NCBI GenBank assembly: GCA_022841375.1 | Contig: JALHRQ010000001.1 | Location: forward strand, 1 to 64,000 | DNA: 64,000 nt | Origin: Burkholderiales bacterium | GTDB lineage: Bacteria > Pseudomonadota > Gammaproteobacteria > Burkholderiales > SG8-41 | Reading direction: 5' to 3' | Part shown: in pieces, positions 1-9,448 of the stretch | How positions within the stretch are numbered: position 1 is the stretch's first letter | Layout of the letters: the number at the start of each line of letters is the position of its first letter | The notes under the pieces: model-generated | The model's database searches: none | Told to the model about the DNA's origin: nothing | What the model saw: only the letters and a program-made list of their open reading frames with translations | Translations under genes and position numbers: made by a program

Positions 1-5
1 ATTTG

Positions 6-81
6 TGGCGTCCCCACGGGGATTCGAACCCCGGTTACCGCCGTGAAAGGGCGATGTCCTAGGCCTCTAGACGATAGGGAC
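6..81 (-). tRNA. tRNA-Glu (anticodon TTC)
   Basis: Read on the minus strand this is a complete 76-nt cloverleaf: acceptor GTCCCTA pairs with TGGGGAC, the T arm contains GGTTCGAATCC, and the anticodon loop is CTTTCAC, giving TTC. The 3' GCCA is encoded in the DNA. It lies downstream of tRNA-Ala and of gltX on the same strand, so the glutamyl-tRNA synthetase and its tRNA may share a transcript. Confidence 0.97.
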
Positions 82-109
82 TGCGTCTGATTACAGCGAG
101 GTGTTCTGC

Positions 110-185
<76 letters not shown>

Positions 186-235
186 ACGAGAGCGGCGAAT
201 TATACCGATGCATCCCGGGACTGTAAACCCGGAAT

Positions 236-1639
236 TCAGCCCGGAAAGGCCTTTAATTCCAGCGCCATGCGTGCCAACGCCTGATCGCGTCCGATCAGTT
301 CGAGTGTTGCATCCACCGACGGCGTTTGCGGTTCACCGGTGACCATGATCCGCAACGGCATCGCCAGCTTGGGAAACTTCAACTGGTATTCCGCGACGAC
401 CGCTTTCATCGCCGCACTGATGCTGGCGCGGTCCCAGGTGATTTGCGCGAGCCTGCGATGCAGATCCTCCACCGCGGGTCGCACATCTGCAGTGTAATGC
501 TGCGCGCGCAATTCGGCGGAGGGCTCCAGCGCACGATAGAAATACACCGCCGCATCCGCAAGCTCTTCGATCGTGCTGACCCGCTCCTTCAGCAGCGCAA
601 CCACGCGCTGCGGCGCAGGCCCGGCCGCGACATTGCAGCCATCGCGCTCCAGAAACGGCACCATCAGCTGTGCGAGACGCGCGTCATCAGTCTCTTTGAT
701 GTACTGCTGGTTCAGCCAGCCGAGTTTCTCCGGGTCAAAACGTGCCGGTGAACGGCTGATGTGCGCCAGGTCAAACCATTCGACCAGCTGTTGCATCGAG
801 AATTTCTCTTCATCGCCATGCGACCAGCCGAGGCGCGCGAGGTAATTGTTGAGCGCTTCAGGCAGATAACCGTCCTCGTGATACTGCATCACGCTGACCG
901 CACCGTGGCGTTTCGACAGCCGCTCGCCGTCAGCACCGAGGATCATCGGCAGATGCGCGAACAGCGGCAGCTTCGCCCCCAGCGCGCGGTAGATGTTGAT
1001 CTGCCGCGGCGTGTTGTTGACATGATCATCGCCGCGCACGACATGGGTGATGTCCATGTCGATATCATCGATCACCACGCCGAAGTTGTAGGTCGGAATG
1101 CCGTCGGCGCGCATGATCACCAGATCATCAAGTTCTGCGTTGGCTACGGTGATCGGTCCCTTGACCAGATCATTGAACGTCACCTCACCGGTATCCGGCG
1201 TGCGGAAGCGGATCACGGGTTGAGCCCCTGCGGGCGGCGTCAGCCCCAGGCGTTTTGCATTCTCCGGCCGCCAGCGACCGTCGTAACGCGGCTTGTCGCC
1301 GCGCGCGCGCTGCGCTTCGCGCAAGGCATCGATCTCTTCGCGTGTGGCGTAACAGTGATAGGCATGGCCGTCGCGCAGCAACTGCTCCACGGCGGCCTGG
1401 TAACGGTCCAGGCGCTGCATCTGGAAATACGGGCCTTCGTAGTCCAGTCCCAGCCAATTCATGCCGTCGAGAATGGCCTGCACCGAGACATCGGTCGAAC
1501 GCTCGCGATCGGTATCCTCGACGCGCAGGATGAAAGTGCCGCCATGCTGCCTGGCGTAAGCCCAGCAGAACAGCGCGGTGCGCGCGCCGCCGATATGCAG
1601 ATAACCGGTCGGGCTGGGAGCGAAACGGGTTCTAACCAT
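236..1639 (-). CDS. gltX: Glutamyl-tRNA synthetase
   Basis: Charges tRNA-Glu with glutamate in the cytoplasm (class I aminoacyl-tRNA synthetase). The 467-residue product has the family's normal length. Residues 8-20 carry the HIGH-type signature ([14 protein letters not shown], with HIGG at 15-18), and LSKRHGA at about 240 is the KMSKS-equivalent loop. The Rossmann catalytic core is followed by the C-terminal anticodon-binding region. The ATG at 1639 sits directly before the [11 protein letters not shown] start that is usual for the family. tRNA-Ala and its own tRNA-Glu follow downstream on the same strand with no terminator that I can see. I cannot tell from sequence alone whether it is strictly discriminating (Glu only), but the presence of tRNA-Glu(TTC) fits the normal role. 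Confidence 0.98.
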   Translation of the reverse strand: MVRTRFAPSPTGYLHIGGARTALFCWAYARQHGGTFILRVEDTDRERSTDVSVQAILDGMNWLGLDYEGPYFQMQRLDRYQAAVEQLLRDGHAYHCYATREEIDALREAQRARGDKPRYDGRWRPENAKRLGLTPPAGAQPVIRFRTPDTGEVTFNDLVKGPITVANAELDDLVIMRADGIPTYNFGVVIDDIDMDITHVVRGDDHVNNTPRQINIYRALGAKLPLFAHLPMILGADGERLSKRHGAVSVMQYHEDGYLPEALNNYLARLGWSHGDEEKFSMQQLVEWFDLAHISRSPARFDPEKLGWLNQQYIKETDDARLAQLMVPFLERDGCNVAAGPAPQRVVALLKERVSTIEELADAAVYFYRALEPSAELRAQHYTADVRPAVEDLHRRLAQITWDRASISAAMKAVVAEYQLKFPKLAMPLRIMVTGEPQTPSVDATLELIGRDQALARMALELKAFPG

Positions 1640-1701
1640 GATGTGGCCGCAAAAAAGACACTATTTTACGTTACGCGGCCATCACAGACGCCCGATTCGG
1701 T

Positions 1702-2943
1702 CTAGAACCGGTCCGGGCGGTACGGCGTGAGATCGATGCGCGACGGCCGCCCGGCAACCATATCGGCAATCAGCCTTCCGGTCGGCGCCCCACCACACAG
1801 GCCGACATGGCCGTGGCCGAACGCGTAATAGACGTTGTCGAACCGGGTTGCGCGACCAATTACCGGGGTTGAGTCCGGCATCGACGGCCGCCGCCCCATC
1901 CATTGCGTTGAATCCACACGACTGATACCGGGAAACAGGCGCTGCATCAGCACCTCCAGGATTTCCGCGCGACGGTAATCAGGTTCTGCATGGATGCCGG
2001 CAATTTCGCTTTGCCCGGCAATACGCAGCCCCATTTCCATCGGCGTCACAAAACATTTGTGCTCCGGCACCATCACCGGCATCGGCAACGAAAACCGCGG
2101 GTCGGAATAGGTCACGTGATACCCGCGTTCGGCTTCGAGCGGCACCGGGTCGCCGAGAGCCGCGCTGAATTCATTGGAATGCGCGCCGGCGCAGATCACC
2201 AGCTTCTCGACCGGCAGCAGACCGGCATCCGTACGCAGCGCCCGCGGGCCATCGGGGCCGAAATCGATGCCCAGCACCTGGCGTTGCAGCAGTTTGCCGC
2301 CATTGCGTTCGAATTCGACTGCAAGCGACTTGGTCAACCGTTCCGGATTGGCACACCAGCCATGATCATGCAGGAACAGTCCCATGCGGAAATCGCCCTG
2401 CAGCTGCGGCAATCGCGCGCGGATACCGTCGGCATCCAGCTCATCGATGACGACGCCGCGATCCCGGCGCAATTTCCAACCCAGCGCATCGGCCGCGTAG
2501 GCTTTGCGATCAGAATACACCACCACATAACCGCTTTTATGGATCAGGTCTTCGACGCCGGCGCTTTTGATCAGCGGCGCATAGGCCTCAAAAGTCTGCG
2601 ACAGCAGCGCACGCAAACCATCGGCGATGCGTTCGACCTTGCGGCGATCGGCGGAAGCCACAAAACGCAGCAGCCAGGGCAAAGCCTGCGGCAGATAGGA
2701 CAAACGCAAGGACAGGGGTCCCAGTGGATCCAGCAGGTAACCAGGCACTTGTGAAAGGATGCCCGGCATCGCAATCGGCACGCAGGACCCTGGGCTGAGG
2801 ATGCCGGCATTACCAAAGGAACAGTATTCGCCCGGGGGACGCTGATCGACCACCGTCACCGCATGGCCGTCGCGCTGCAGGTAGCTGGCCGTAGCCATGC
2901 CGACGATGCCGGCGCCGATGACGGTGATGTTATGGGATTGCAT
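1702..2943 (-). CDS. D-amino acid dehydrogenase-like FAD oxidoreductase (DadA family)
   Basis: A 413-residue member of the DAO/DadA flavoprotein family, which oxidatively deaminates D-amino acids (or related amines) and usually passes electrons to the respiratory chain. The N-terminus VIGAGIVGMATASYLQ has the GxGxxG dinucleotide-binding motif at residues 10-15. The CSFGNAGILSPGS segment is characteristic of DadA proteins, and the C-terminal half has YAFGHGHVGLCGGAPTGRL for FAD contact. Length matches DadA (about 410-435). No alanine racemase or Lrp-type regulator lies next to it, so the substrate is not fixed by context; D-alanine, D-proline or hydroxyproline are possible. It is a single gene, with gltX downstream on the same strand (63 bases apart) and tRNA-Val divergent. 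Confidence 0.85.
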   Translation of the reverse strand: MQSHNITVIGAGIVGMATASYLQRDGHAVTVVDQRPPGEYCSFGNAGILSPGSCVPIAMPGILSQVPGYLLDPLGPLSLRLSYLPQALPWLLRFVASADRRKVERIADGLRALLSQTFEAYAPLIKSAGVEDLIHKSGYVVVYSDRKAYAADALGWKLRRDRGVVIDELDADGIRARLPQLQGDFRMGLFLHDHGWCANPERLTKSLAVEFERNGGKLLQRQVLGIDFGPDGPRALRTDAGLLPVEKLVICAGAHSNEFSAALGDPVPLEAERGYHVTYSDPRFSLPMPVMVPEHKCFVTPMEMGLRIAGQSEIAGIHAEPDYRRAEILEVLMQRLFPGISRVDSTQWMGRRPSMPDSTPVIGRATRFDNVYYAFGHGHVGLCGGAPTGRLIADMVAGRPSRIDLTPYRPDRF

Positions 2944-3009
2944 GAGAGGCCGATTATAGCCAGCGGTTTGGCGGCCGACAGCCTCCGATGGTAGAATTCG
3001 CGCCGGCTT

Positions 3010-3084
3010 GGGCGGTTAACTCAGCGGTAGAGTGCCACCTTCACACGGTGGAAGCCACTGGTTCGATCCCAGTACCGCCCACCA
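3010..3084 (+). tRNA. tRNA-Val (anticodon CAC)
   Basis: A 75-nt cloverleaf: acceptor GGGCGGT pairs with ACCGCCC, the anticodon stem CCACC/GGTGG closes the loop TTCACAC (anticodon CAC), the T arm contains GGTTCGATCCC, and ACCA is encoded. It overlaps the longest possible upstream extension of the nudC reading frame, which is one reason to place the nudC start further in. Confidence 0.96.
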
Positions 3085-3163
3085 CTCTCACCCCGTTAAT
3101 GCGCCACAGGTTCGGCACATCCGCCAGCGGCTATACTCACGAATCCCATTTCGAGTAGCCATC

Positions 3164-4003
3164 GTGTCCGAACAGTACACCCCGCTTGTAACGCCGCCGC
3201 CGGACAACCATACGCCGGCCGTGTGGTTCGCATTTCAGCGTTCGGCCATTATCGTCAGCGACATGGCGTCCGCGGAACTGCCCTGCTGCCGCGATCTTGC
3301 AGACCACGGCGTAAACCCGGTGCGCAGTCATTACCTCGGCCTGCTCGGGGAACAACATTGCTACGCCGCCGATATCGAAGAAGGTCATCCGCTCCCCGAC
3401 GGTTGGGCGACGCTGGGCCTGCGCGATCTGTTCGGCATGGTCGACGGCACCGTCGCCGCACTGTCCGGTCGCGCGCTGCAGATCATCGACTGGGAGCGCA
3501 ACCATCAGTTCTGCAGCCGCTGCGGCACGCCGATGAAAGCGCGCACCGACGAACGCGCTCGCGCCTGTCCGGCCTGCCGTTTCACCAGTTACCCGCCGGT
3601 ATCCCCCGCGGTCATGGTGTTGATCACCCGCGGCCGCGAATTGCTGCTGGCGCGCAAATCGGTGTGGCCGCCGGGGCGTTATTCGGCGATTGCCGGCTTT
3701 GTCGAACCGGGTGAAAAGCTCGAAGACACCGTGGTGCGTGAAACCCGCGAGGAAGTCGGCGTCGAAGTCACCAATCTGCAGTATTTCGGCAGCCAGCCCT
3801 GGCCATTCCCGCACTCGCTGATGGTCGCGTTCACCGCCGAATATGCGGGCAGCGAAGTCAGGCCCGACGGCGTCGAAATCGAGGAAGCCAGCTGGTTTGA
3901 TGTCGAGGCGCTGCCCAATCTGCCGCCGAGCGTCAGCATTTCCCGTCGCCTGATCACCACGGTCGCCGCCGAACTCGCGCGAAAATATCCGCACCGCACC
4001 TGA
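3164..4003 (+). CDS. nudC: NADH pyrophosphatase / RNA NAD-decapping Nudix hydrolase
   Basis: Hydrolyses NAD(H) to NMN(H) and AMP, and in characterised homologues removes NAD caps from RNA. From the GTG at 3164 the product is 279 residues. A four-cysteine zinc ribbon begins at C117 (CSRCGT...CPACRF). It is followed by the Nudix box GFVEPGEKLEDTVVRETREE starting near residue 178 and then SQPWPFPHSLM, the motif that separates NudC from other Nudix enzymes. The open frame extends up to 3032, but that would run through tRNA-Val, so I chose the GTG, which gives the usual family length. tal follows 24 bases downstream on the same strand. Confidence 0.93.
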   Translation: MSEQYTPLVTPPPDNHTPAVWFAFQRSAIIVSDMASAELPCCRDLADHGVNPVRSHYLGLLGEQHCYAADIEEGHPLPDGWATLGLRDLFGMVDGTVAALSGRALQIIDWERNHQFCSRCGTPMKARTDERARACPACRFTSYPPVSPAVMVLITRGRELLLARKSVWPPGRYSAIAGFVEPGEKLEDTVVRETREEVGVEVTNLQYFGSQPWPFPHSLMVAFTAEYAGSEVRPDGVEIEEASWFDVEALPNLPPSVSISRRLITTVAAELARKYPHRT

Positions 4004-4027
4004 AGTTTTTTCCGGAATACAAATCCC

Positions 4028-5125
4028 ATGAACATGCCGAACATGAACCCGCTGCTCCGTCTGCACGCCATCGGCCAGCGCATCTGGCTCGACAACCTGT
4101 CGCGCACGCTGCTGCAGGAAGGCGCATTGCTGAAACTGATCAATGAAGACCGAATTGCCGGCGTCACCTCGAATCCGTCAATTTTCTACAAGGCGATCAG
4201 CGAAAGCCCCTATTACCGCGAAGAACTGCAAAGCCTGAAAGCGGACAAGACGCTCACTTCCGAACAGCGTTACGAAACCCTCGCCGTCGCCGACATCCGC
4301 AGCACATGCGACCTGTTGCTGGCTTTGTACAAAAGCACCGACGGTGATGACGGCTATGTCAGCCTCGAGGTTTCCCCCGCGCTGGCCCCAGACGCCCAAG
4401 CCACTGTCGCGGCCGGCCTGCGTCTGAAAGCTGCTGTCGGCCGTGACAACCTGCTGATCAAAGTGCCGGCCACAGCCGCGGGGCTGACCGCGATCGAGGA
4501 ACTCGTCGCGAAAGGTTGCTCGGTCAACGTCACACTGATGTTTTCATTGCGCCATGTGCGCGAGGTGGCCGGAGCCTACCTGCGTGGCATCCAGCGGCTC
4601 GACGCCAACGGTGGCGATCTGCGCAAAGTCAGATCGGTGGCGAGCCTGTTCCTCAGCCGCGTCGACACATTGATCGACAAACGCCTTGAAATCATCGGCG
4701 GTGAAGCGCTGGCGCTGCGCGGACGCACGGCTGTTGCGCTTGCCCGCATCGCCTACCAGGATGCACTCGGTTATTTTTCGACGACGGTCTTCAGCGAACT
4801 GGCAAAACGCGGCGCCCGTCCGCAAACCATGCTGTGGGCGAGTACCGGCACCAAAAATCCAGCCTTCAGTGATGTGCTGTATATCGAATCCCTGATCGGC
4901 CCCAATACCATCAACACCGTGCCTGACGGCACGCTGGCGGCGTTCCGCGACCATGGCAAGGCGGAACAAACGCTGACTCGCGATCTCGATGCAGCGAGGG
5001 CACAGTTCGCAGCGCTGCAACAGCTCGGTATCGACCTTGACGCCGCCGGCGACGAACTGCAGAGCGAAGGTTTGAAACTGTTTGAGGATTCGTTCCGGCA
5101 GTTGCTGGCGTTGACTGCCGCCTGA
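4028..5125 (+). CDS. tal: Transaldolase (long, type-2 class)
   Basis: Pentose-phosphate pathway enzyme that moves a dihydroxyacetone unit between sugar phosphates (sedoheptulose-7-P + glyceraldehyde-3-P to erythrose-4-P + fructose-6-P). The 365-residue length matches the roughly 370-residue class found in actinobacteria, cyanobacteria and many Betaproteobacteria rather than the 317-residue TalB type. Seen are WLDNLSRTLL near the N-terminus, GVTSNPSIFYKA (phosphate-site loop), NLLIKVPATAAG with the probable Schiff-base lysine K145, and a late WASTGTKNPAF. It lies close behind nudC and converges on dnaQ. Two in-frame ATGs lie close together at 4028 and 4034; I keep the first. Confidence 0.95.
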   Translation: MNMPNMNPLLRLHAIGQRIWLDNLSRTLLQEGALLKLINEDRIAGVTSNPSIFYKAISESPYYREELQSLKADKTLTSEQRYETLAVADIRSTCDLLLALYKSTDGDDGYVSLEVSPALAPDAQATVAAGLRLKAAVGRDNLLIKVPATAAGLTAIEELVAKGCSVNVTLMFSLRHVREVAGAYLRGIQRLDANGGDLRKVRSVASLFLSRVDTLIDKRLEIIGGEALALRGRTAVALARIAYQDALGYFSTTVFSELAKRGARPQTMLWASTGTKNPAFSDVLYIESLIGPNTINTVPDGTLAAFRDHGKAEQTLTRDLDAARAQFAALQQLGIDLDAAGDELQSEGLKLFEDSFRQLLALTAA

Positions 5126-5140
5126 AGGCGGCTGATCCCG

Positions 5141-5845
5141 TCAGTTCGCCAGACAGCGCCACACCGAACCGCCGCTGGCCTTGTCGATATCGGCCAGTTG
5201 CGATTCATGCGCCGCGACTTCAGCTTCACTCGCGCGCAGCACTACCAATTTGAGGTTGCCGCGCTCGAAGTTTACCGCTCTGGTTTCCGCACGGGCGCCT
5301 TCTGATTCAACGATCAGGCTGTCCTGGCCGCGGGTCATCGCCAGATAAACTTCCGCCAGCAGCTCCGCATCCAGCAGCGCGCCGTGCAGCGTGCGTGCCG
5401 AGTTATCAATCTGATAGCGCTCGCACAGGGAATCCAGGCCGTTGCGCTTGCCGGGATGCAGGTCCTTGGCCATGCGCAGCGTGTCGATGACGGCAGGGCA
5501 AATGGTCGCGAGTTTTTTCCTGCGCACCAGCGCCAGTTCGGCGTCGAGAAAACCGATATCGAAAGGCGCGTTGTGGATGATCAGTTGGGCGCCAGTGATG
5601 TACTCGAGCAATTCATCGACAACTTCGGCGAACTTCGGTTTGTCGCTGAGAAATTCCGTGGTCAGACCATGCACCTGCAGTGCGCCCTCGTCGCTGTCGC
5701 GTCCCGGATTGAGATACCGGTGGAAGTGTCTGCCGGTCAGCCGTCGGTTGACCATTTCGACACCGGCAACCTCGATGATGCGATGGCCGAGCCTGGGTTC
5801 GAGACCCGTGGTTTCCGTATCCAGAATGATCTGCCGCATCGCCAT
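5141..5845 (-). CDS. dnaQ: DNA polymerase III epsilon subunit (3'-5' proofreading exonuclease)
   Basis: Proofreading subunit of the replicative polymerase; removes misincorporated nucleotides. The DEDDh exonuclease motifs are visible: ExoI ILDTETTGL with D9 and E11, ExoII around IIHNAPFDIGFLDAEL, and ExoIII HGALLDAELLAEVYL containing the catalytic His and Asp. The 234-residue length and the C-terminal tail (the polymerase-binding region) are normal. Its ATG shares one base with the rnhA stop (TAATG), so translation is probably coupled. The order yafS-rnhA-dnaQ next to gloB and mltD reproduces the Escherichia coli arrangement, except that here rnhA and dnaQ are co-directional instead of divergent. 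Confidence 0.96.
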   Translation of the reverse strand: MAMRQIILDTETTGLEPRLGHRIIEVAGVEMVNRRLTGRHFHRYLNPGRDSDEGALQVHGLTTEFLSDKPKFAEVVDELLEYITGAQLIIHNAPFDIGFLDAELALVRRKKLATICPAVIDTLRMAKDLHPGKRNGLDSLCERYQIDNSARTLHGALLDAELLAEVYLAMTRGQDSLIVESEGARAETRAVNFERGNLKLVVLRASEAEVAAHESQLADIDKASGGSVWRCLAN

Positions 5846-6297
5846 TAACCGATTTTTCCGTTCATCACACTATCCACGCCCTGATTGGCCAGCGCATCGG
5901 CACGCTCATTGCCGTCATGCCCTGCATGGCCTTTCACCCACAACCATTCAATCCGGTGCTGTGCGGCCAGTTCATCGAGCTGTCGCCACAGATCTTCGTT
6001 CTTGACAGGTTTTTTGTCAGCCGTCTTCCAGCCGCGTTTTTTCCACGAGTGTATCCATTCCGAGATGCCCTGCTGCACATACTTGGAGTCGGTGTGCACC
6101 CGGACCTGACTTTGCCGCTTCAGCGCCTCCAGCGCGCGGATCACCGCGGTCAATTCCATCCGGTTGTTGGTGGTCTGCAGTTCGCCGCCGAAGATTTCGC
6201 GCGCATGCCCGCCGCTGCGCAGCAAAGCGCCCCATCCGCCAACCCCGGGATTGCCCTTGCACGCACCATCGGTATAGATGTCTACGGTCTCGCTCAT
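5845..6297 (-). CDS. rnhA: Ribonuclease HI
   Basis: Cleaves RNA in RNA:DNA hybrids and helps clear R-loops and primers. The 150-residue protein has the RNase H fold signature [19 protein letters not shown] at the N-terminus (catalytic D10), [10 protein letters not shown] (catalytic E), [12 protein letters not shown] (catalytic D) and [18 protein letters not shown] with the final His/Asp. Length matches E. coli RnhA (155). The start codon forms an ATGA overlap with the upstream methyltransferase gene and its stop overlaps the dnaQ start, so the three genes form one tightly packed operon. Confidence 0.97.
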   Translation of the reverse strand: MSETVDIYTDGACKGNPGVGGWGALLRSGGHAREIFGGELQTTNNRMELTAVIRALEALKRQSQVRVHTDSKYVQQGISEWIHSWKKRGWKTADKKPVKNEDLWRQLDELAAQHRIEWLWVKGHAGHDGNERADALANQGVDSVMNGKIG

Positions 6298-7067
6298 TTC
6301 ACGCGCGCCTTGACCGCCACGCCGTCCTTGTCACGCACGTCACGCCCCTCGCGCACCCGCTCCGGCATCGGCGCCAGATTCTTTTTGGGTACCACCTGAT
6401 CGCTCCACTTCGGCATGATCAGGCGGATGCCGCGCACGCGTTTGACCGCCTGCAGGAAATATACGCCGCCGGCGATGGGCCACCAGCGGTCGCCGGCTTT
6501 TTCCATGAAAGCAAAACGGTCCAGCCATTTCTGTTCGCTGCAGGGCGGCGCGTAACACGCCATTGAGCCGGCAACAATTTCAAGCCCCAGCAGCGCGAAC
6601 CAGTCCTTGACCCGCGGCAGATGGATAAATCGGCCCTGCCACGGAAATTCACCGCGTCCGCCCAAGCCGAGGCGCGCACCCCACAGACTCAGCGGATTGA
6701 ATCCGGCAATCACCACCTGTCCTTCGGGGCGCAGCGCACGCGCCACTTCACGCACGATCTGGTGCGGATGATCGGAAAACTCCAGCGTATGCGGCAGCAC
6801 CATCAGATCGACACTATTGGACTCGATCGGCAGGTCACAAAAATCGGCGCGCAGTCCTGCACTGGCGTCACGGCCCACCTGCACACGCAGCGGGATGCGG
6901 CTCGCGCGCAGCAGGTTCAGCTCCTCCATGCCGAGTTGCAGGGCGTGATAGCCGAAAATATCGGCAACGGCGTTATCGAAATAGGCCTGCTCGCGCGCAA
7001 GCACGTACTGGCCCAGCGGCGTCGCCAGCCACTGCGTCGCGGCAGTCTTTGCGTCCACAATTGACAT
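6294..7067 (-). CDS. SAM-dependent methyltransferase-like protein (YafS-type)
   Basis: A 257-residue protein resembling the methyltransferase-11 family, in the position occupied by yafS in enterobacteria (between gloB and rnhA). Visible features are [20 protein letters not shown], which corresponds to motif II/post-II of class I methyltransferases, and [15 protein letters not shown] (motif III). The usual glycine-rich motif I (DxGxGxG) is not evident; the equivalent stretch reads [16 protein letters not shown], so activity is uncertain. The C-terminus is lysine/arginine rich. No substrate can be named. The 4-base overlap with rnhA implies co-translation. The start codon overlaps the -35 box of the divergent gloB promoter. 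Confidence 0.8.
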   Translation of the reverse strand: MSIVDAKTAATQWLATPLGQYVLAREQAYFDNAVADIFGYHALQLGMEELNLLRASRIPLRVQVGRDASAGLRADFCDLPIESNSVDLMVLPHTLEFSDHPHQIVREVARALRPEGQVVIAGFNPLSLWGARLGLGGRGEFPWQGRFIHLPRVKDWFALLGLEIVAGSMACYAPPCSEQKWLDRFAFMEKAGDRWWPIAGGVYFLQAVKRVRGIRLIMPKWSDQVVPKKNLAPMPERVREGRDVRDKDGVAVKARVK

Positions 7068-7088
7068 GCCGTGAGTTTAAATCATAAT
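7061..7088 (+). promoter_or_regulatory. Sigma-70 promoter of gloB
   Basis: A perfect -35 box TTGACA (7061-7066) is followed by a 16-base spacer and -10 CATAAT (7083-7088). The predicted transcription start near 7095 would give a leader of about 20 bases before the ATG at 7117. The -35 box overlaps the first codons of the divergent methyltransferase gene. Confidence 0.65.
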
Positions 7089-7116
7089 CGACCGCTGATC
7101 TGCAATGGAGCATCAA

Positions 7117-7887
7117 ATGGCTGCCTGTGAAGTCGTGGCATTGCGCGCGTTCGCCGACAATTACATCTGGACAATCCGCGACGAACGTTTTGCAGCCGTC
7201 GTCGATCCGGGCGAGGCACAGCCGGTGATCGATTATCTGCAGCGCGAAAACCTGACGCTGGTCGCCATACTCAACACCCATCACCATGCCGATCATGTCG
7301 GCGGCAACGCGACGCTGCTGGCGCGCAGCCCGGTCCCGGTATTCGGCCCGCGCGACGAACGCATTCCCGAAGTCAGCGTCAGGCTCGCTGACGGGGAGCA
7401 TTTCAGACTGCCGCACTTCGACATCGACATGGAAACACTGGAAATCCCCGCGCATACCCGCTCGCATATCGCCTTCGTCGGCGACGGCATGCTGTTCTGC
7501 GGCGACACACTGTTTGCGGCAGGTTGCGGCCGCCTGTTCGAAGGCACACCCCGACAGATGCACGACTCGCTGACGCGATTGAGCCGCCTTCCGGACGACA
7601 CCCGCGTTTACTGCGGCCATGAATACACGCTGTCGAACATCAAGTTTGCGCGAGCGGTCGAGCCCGGCAACACGCTGCTGCCCTCGCTTGAAGCGCGCAT
7701 GCAGGCGCTGCGCGACAAAGACCAGCCAACCCTGCCCTCAACCATCGCCCAGGAAAAAGCCACCAACCCTTTTGTACGCGTGAATGCGCCCGGCGTGATT
7801 CAAAGCGCGAACGCCCGCGCCGGCAAAAAACTCACCGATCCGGTCAGTGTTTTGGCAGAAATTCGCGACTGGAAGAACAATTTCTGA
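7117..7887 (+). CDS. gloB: Hydroxyacylglutathione hydrolase (glyoxalase II)
   Basis: Hydrolyses S-D-lactoylglutathione to lactate and glutathione, the second step of methylglyoxal detoxification. It has the metallo-beta-lactamase fold with the metal-binding motif THHHADH at residues 54-60 and further ligands in FCGDTLFAAGCGRLFEG (Asp) and VYCGHEY (His). The C-terminal substrate-binding part ends near AEIRDWKNNF. I start at the ATG at 7117 because GGAG lies 6 bases upstream. The ATG at 7105 would give 260 residues but overlaps that ribosome-binding site and lies only about 10 bases from the predicted transcription start. The 256-residue product has the normal length. Divergent from the yafS-like operon and followed by mltD. 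Confidence 0.95.
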   Translation: MAACEVVALRAFADNYIWTIRDERFAAVVDPGEAQPVIDYLQRENLTLVAILNTHHHADHVGGNATLLARSPVPVFGPRDERIPEVSVRLADGEHFRLPHFDIDMETLEIPAHTRSHIAFVGDGMLFCGDTLFAAGCGRLFEGTPRQMHDSLTRLSRLPDDTRVYCGHEYTLSNIKFARAVEPGNTLLPSLEARMQALRDKDQPTLPSTIAQEKATNPFVRVNAPGVIQSANARAGKKLTDPVSVLAEIRDWKNNF

Positions 7888-7960
7888 ACAAACCGTGGCG
7901 AAATTCACGCCAAATCTGTGATTTTTTCGGTAAATTATTGATTTTGAAGAATAATCCGGT

Positions 7961-7990
7961 TTGACAACCTGGCGCCCCGACGGCTAACAT
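7961..7990 (+). promoter_or_regulatory. Candidate sigma-70 promoter of mltD
   Basis: TTGACA (7961-7966) is followed by an 18-base spacer and TAACAT (7985-7990). It is placed about 50 bases upstream of the mltD ATG in otherwise AT-rich intergenic sequence. A short inverted repeat GGCTGCC/GGCAGCC (8004-8019) lies in the leader. Confidence 0.5.
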
Positions 7991-8038
7991 CCCCCCATCG
8001 TCAGGCTGCCACGGCAGCCGAAACTGGAAAAATCCTGC

Positions 8039-9448
8039 ATGATAAAAATCGCTGCGCGCTGCACCCTCCTCGGTCTTGTTGCCCTCGCTACAGCGTGCGC
8101 GCAATTGCCGACAGAGACAGCATCAACTGACCCCTCCGCAAAGCCACAACTGTCCGCGCCGGATCCCATCGCTCAACTGGCCGCACAGACCAGCCCGGTT
8201 AACCCGCCGCTCGCCGTTGTTGCCGCGCCGGAACCCCAAATCAAGGCCCCGCCCAAAGACGTCTGGGAACGCGTGCGCAACGGTTACACCATGAAGCCGA
8301 TGGATACCGAACTGGTTCGGCACTGGGAAAACTTTTATTCGGCCAAACCCGAATATTTCGCGCGCATGGTGGACCGCAGCAGCCACTATCTTTTCCACAT
8401 CATTGAAGAAATCGAACGCCGCAAGATGCCCGCCGAGGTCGCCCTGCTGCCGATGATTGAATCCGCCTACAACCCGCAGGCCTACTCCAAGGCCCATGCC
8501 TCAGGCCTGTGGCAGTTCATCCCCTCCACCGGCAAGCACTACGGCCTGCGCCAGAACTGGTGGTATGACGGCCGTCGCGACGTAATCGCTGCCACCAATG
8601 CTGCGCTGGACTATCTGGAGAAACTCTACGGCATGTTTGGCGACTGGGAACTTGCGCTGGCTTCTTATAACTGGGGCGAAGGCGCTGTCGGCCGCGCCAT
8701 TGCGCGCAACCAGGCCAAGGGCCTGCCGACAGACTATGCGAGCCTGACCATGCCGGCGGAGACCCGCAACTATCTGCCGAAACTGATCGCCGTCAAAAAC
8801 ATCATCGCTGAACCCGCACGATTCGGCGTCAAGCTCGCCAGCGTTCCCAACGAGCCGTATTTCCAGGCTGTCACCGTCAAACGCCATATTGACCTCAAGC
8901 TGGCGGCCAAGTTTGCCAACATGCCGTTGGATGATTTCCGTTTCCTCAACCCGGCGCACAACAAACCGGTGATCAAATCCGACGGCAGCGAAACCATTGT
9001 GCTGCCCCGTAACCGGGTCTCTATTTTCCTGGCTAACCTTGAAAATCACGACAAGCCGCTGGTGTCGTGGCAGGCGCATACCGTAAAAGCCGGTGAAAAG
9101 CCTGAAAAAATTGCCGCTGTCTATGGCATGAGCGTAAATGAACTGAAGCAGGTCAACAACATCACTGCCGGTAACAAGTTCCGCACCGGCTTACCGCTGC
9201 TGGTGCCGGTGAAAGAAGGCGCAACACCCAACCTGCCTGACCTTCCGGCCACGCCGGTAACGCTGTCCAAGGCTTACAACACGGCCCGCACGACCCACGT
9301 CAAGGGCAGCAAACCGGTGAAACATGCGGCCAAAACCACGGTCGCCAAACGTTCACCGGCAAAACGCGCACAGACTCCGGTTAAAGCCAGCGCCAAAACA
9401 AAACTCCCGGCCAAACCTGCTGTCGTTGCTTCGCAGTCCCGGCGTTAA
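8039..9448 (+). CDS. mltD: Membrane-bound lytic murein transglycosylase D (lipoprotein)
   Basis: Cleaves the glycan strands of peptidoglycan, forming 1,6-anhydromuropeptides. The N-terminus is a lipoprotein signal (KIAARCTLLGLVALATAC, lipid-modified Cys at about 21). An SLT/lysozyme-like domain follows, with the catalytic glutamate in PMIESAYNP (E141) and the ASGLWQFIPSTG and ALASYNWGEGAVGRA motifs of family 1D. One clear LysM peptidoglycan-binding repeat (HTVKAGEKPEKIAAVYGMS) lies near residue 350; a second, degenerate one may precede it. The last 70 or so residues are an unusual Lys/Ala/Pro-rich tail. Length 469 compares with 452 in E. coli. It converges on the ABC transporter operon and the stop codons overlap. 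Confidence 0.94.
   Translation: MIKIAARCTLLGLVALATACAQLPTETASTDPSAKPQLSAPDPIAQLAAQTSPVNPPLAVVAAPEPQIKAPPKDVWERVRNGYTMKPMDTELVRHWENFYSAKPEYFARMVDRSSHYLFHIIEEIERRKMPAEVALLPMIESAYNPQAYSKAHASGLWQFIPSTGKHYGLRQNWWYDGRRDVIAATNAALDYLEKLYGMFGDWELALASYNWGEGAVGRAIARNQAKGLPTDYASLTMPAETRNYLPKLIAVKNIIAEPARFGVKLASVPNEPYFQAVTVKRHIDLKLAAKFANMPLDDFRFLNPAHNKPVIKSDGSETIVLPRNRVSIFLANLENHDKPLVSWQAHTVKAGEKPEKIAAVYGMSVNELKQVNNITAGNKFRTGLPLLVPVKEGATPNLPDLPATPVTLSKAYNTARTTHVKGSKPVKHAAKTTVAKRSPAKRAQTPVKASAKTKLPAKPAVVASQSRR

Noticed and set aside
761-1705. 314-codon frame on the plus strand opposite gltX
   Set aside because: Antisense shadow typical of GC-rich DNA; gltX on the other strand is certain.
3032-3163. N-terminal extension of nudC by 44 codons
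   Set aside because: It would be translated from inside tRNA-Val and has no family similarity; the GTG at 3164 gives the normal length.
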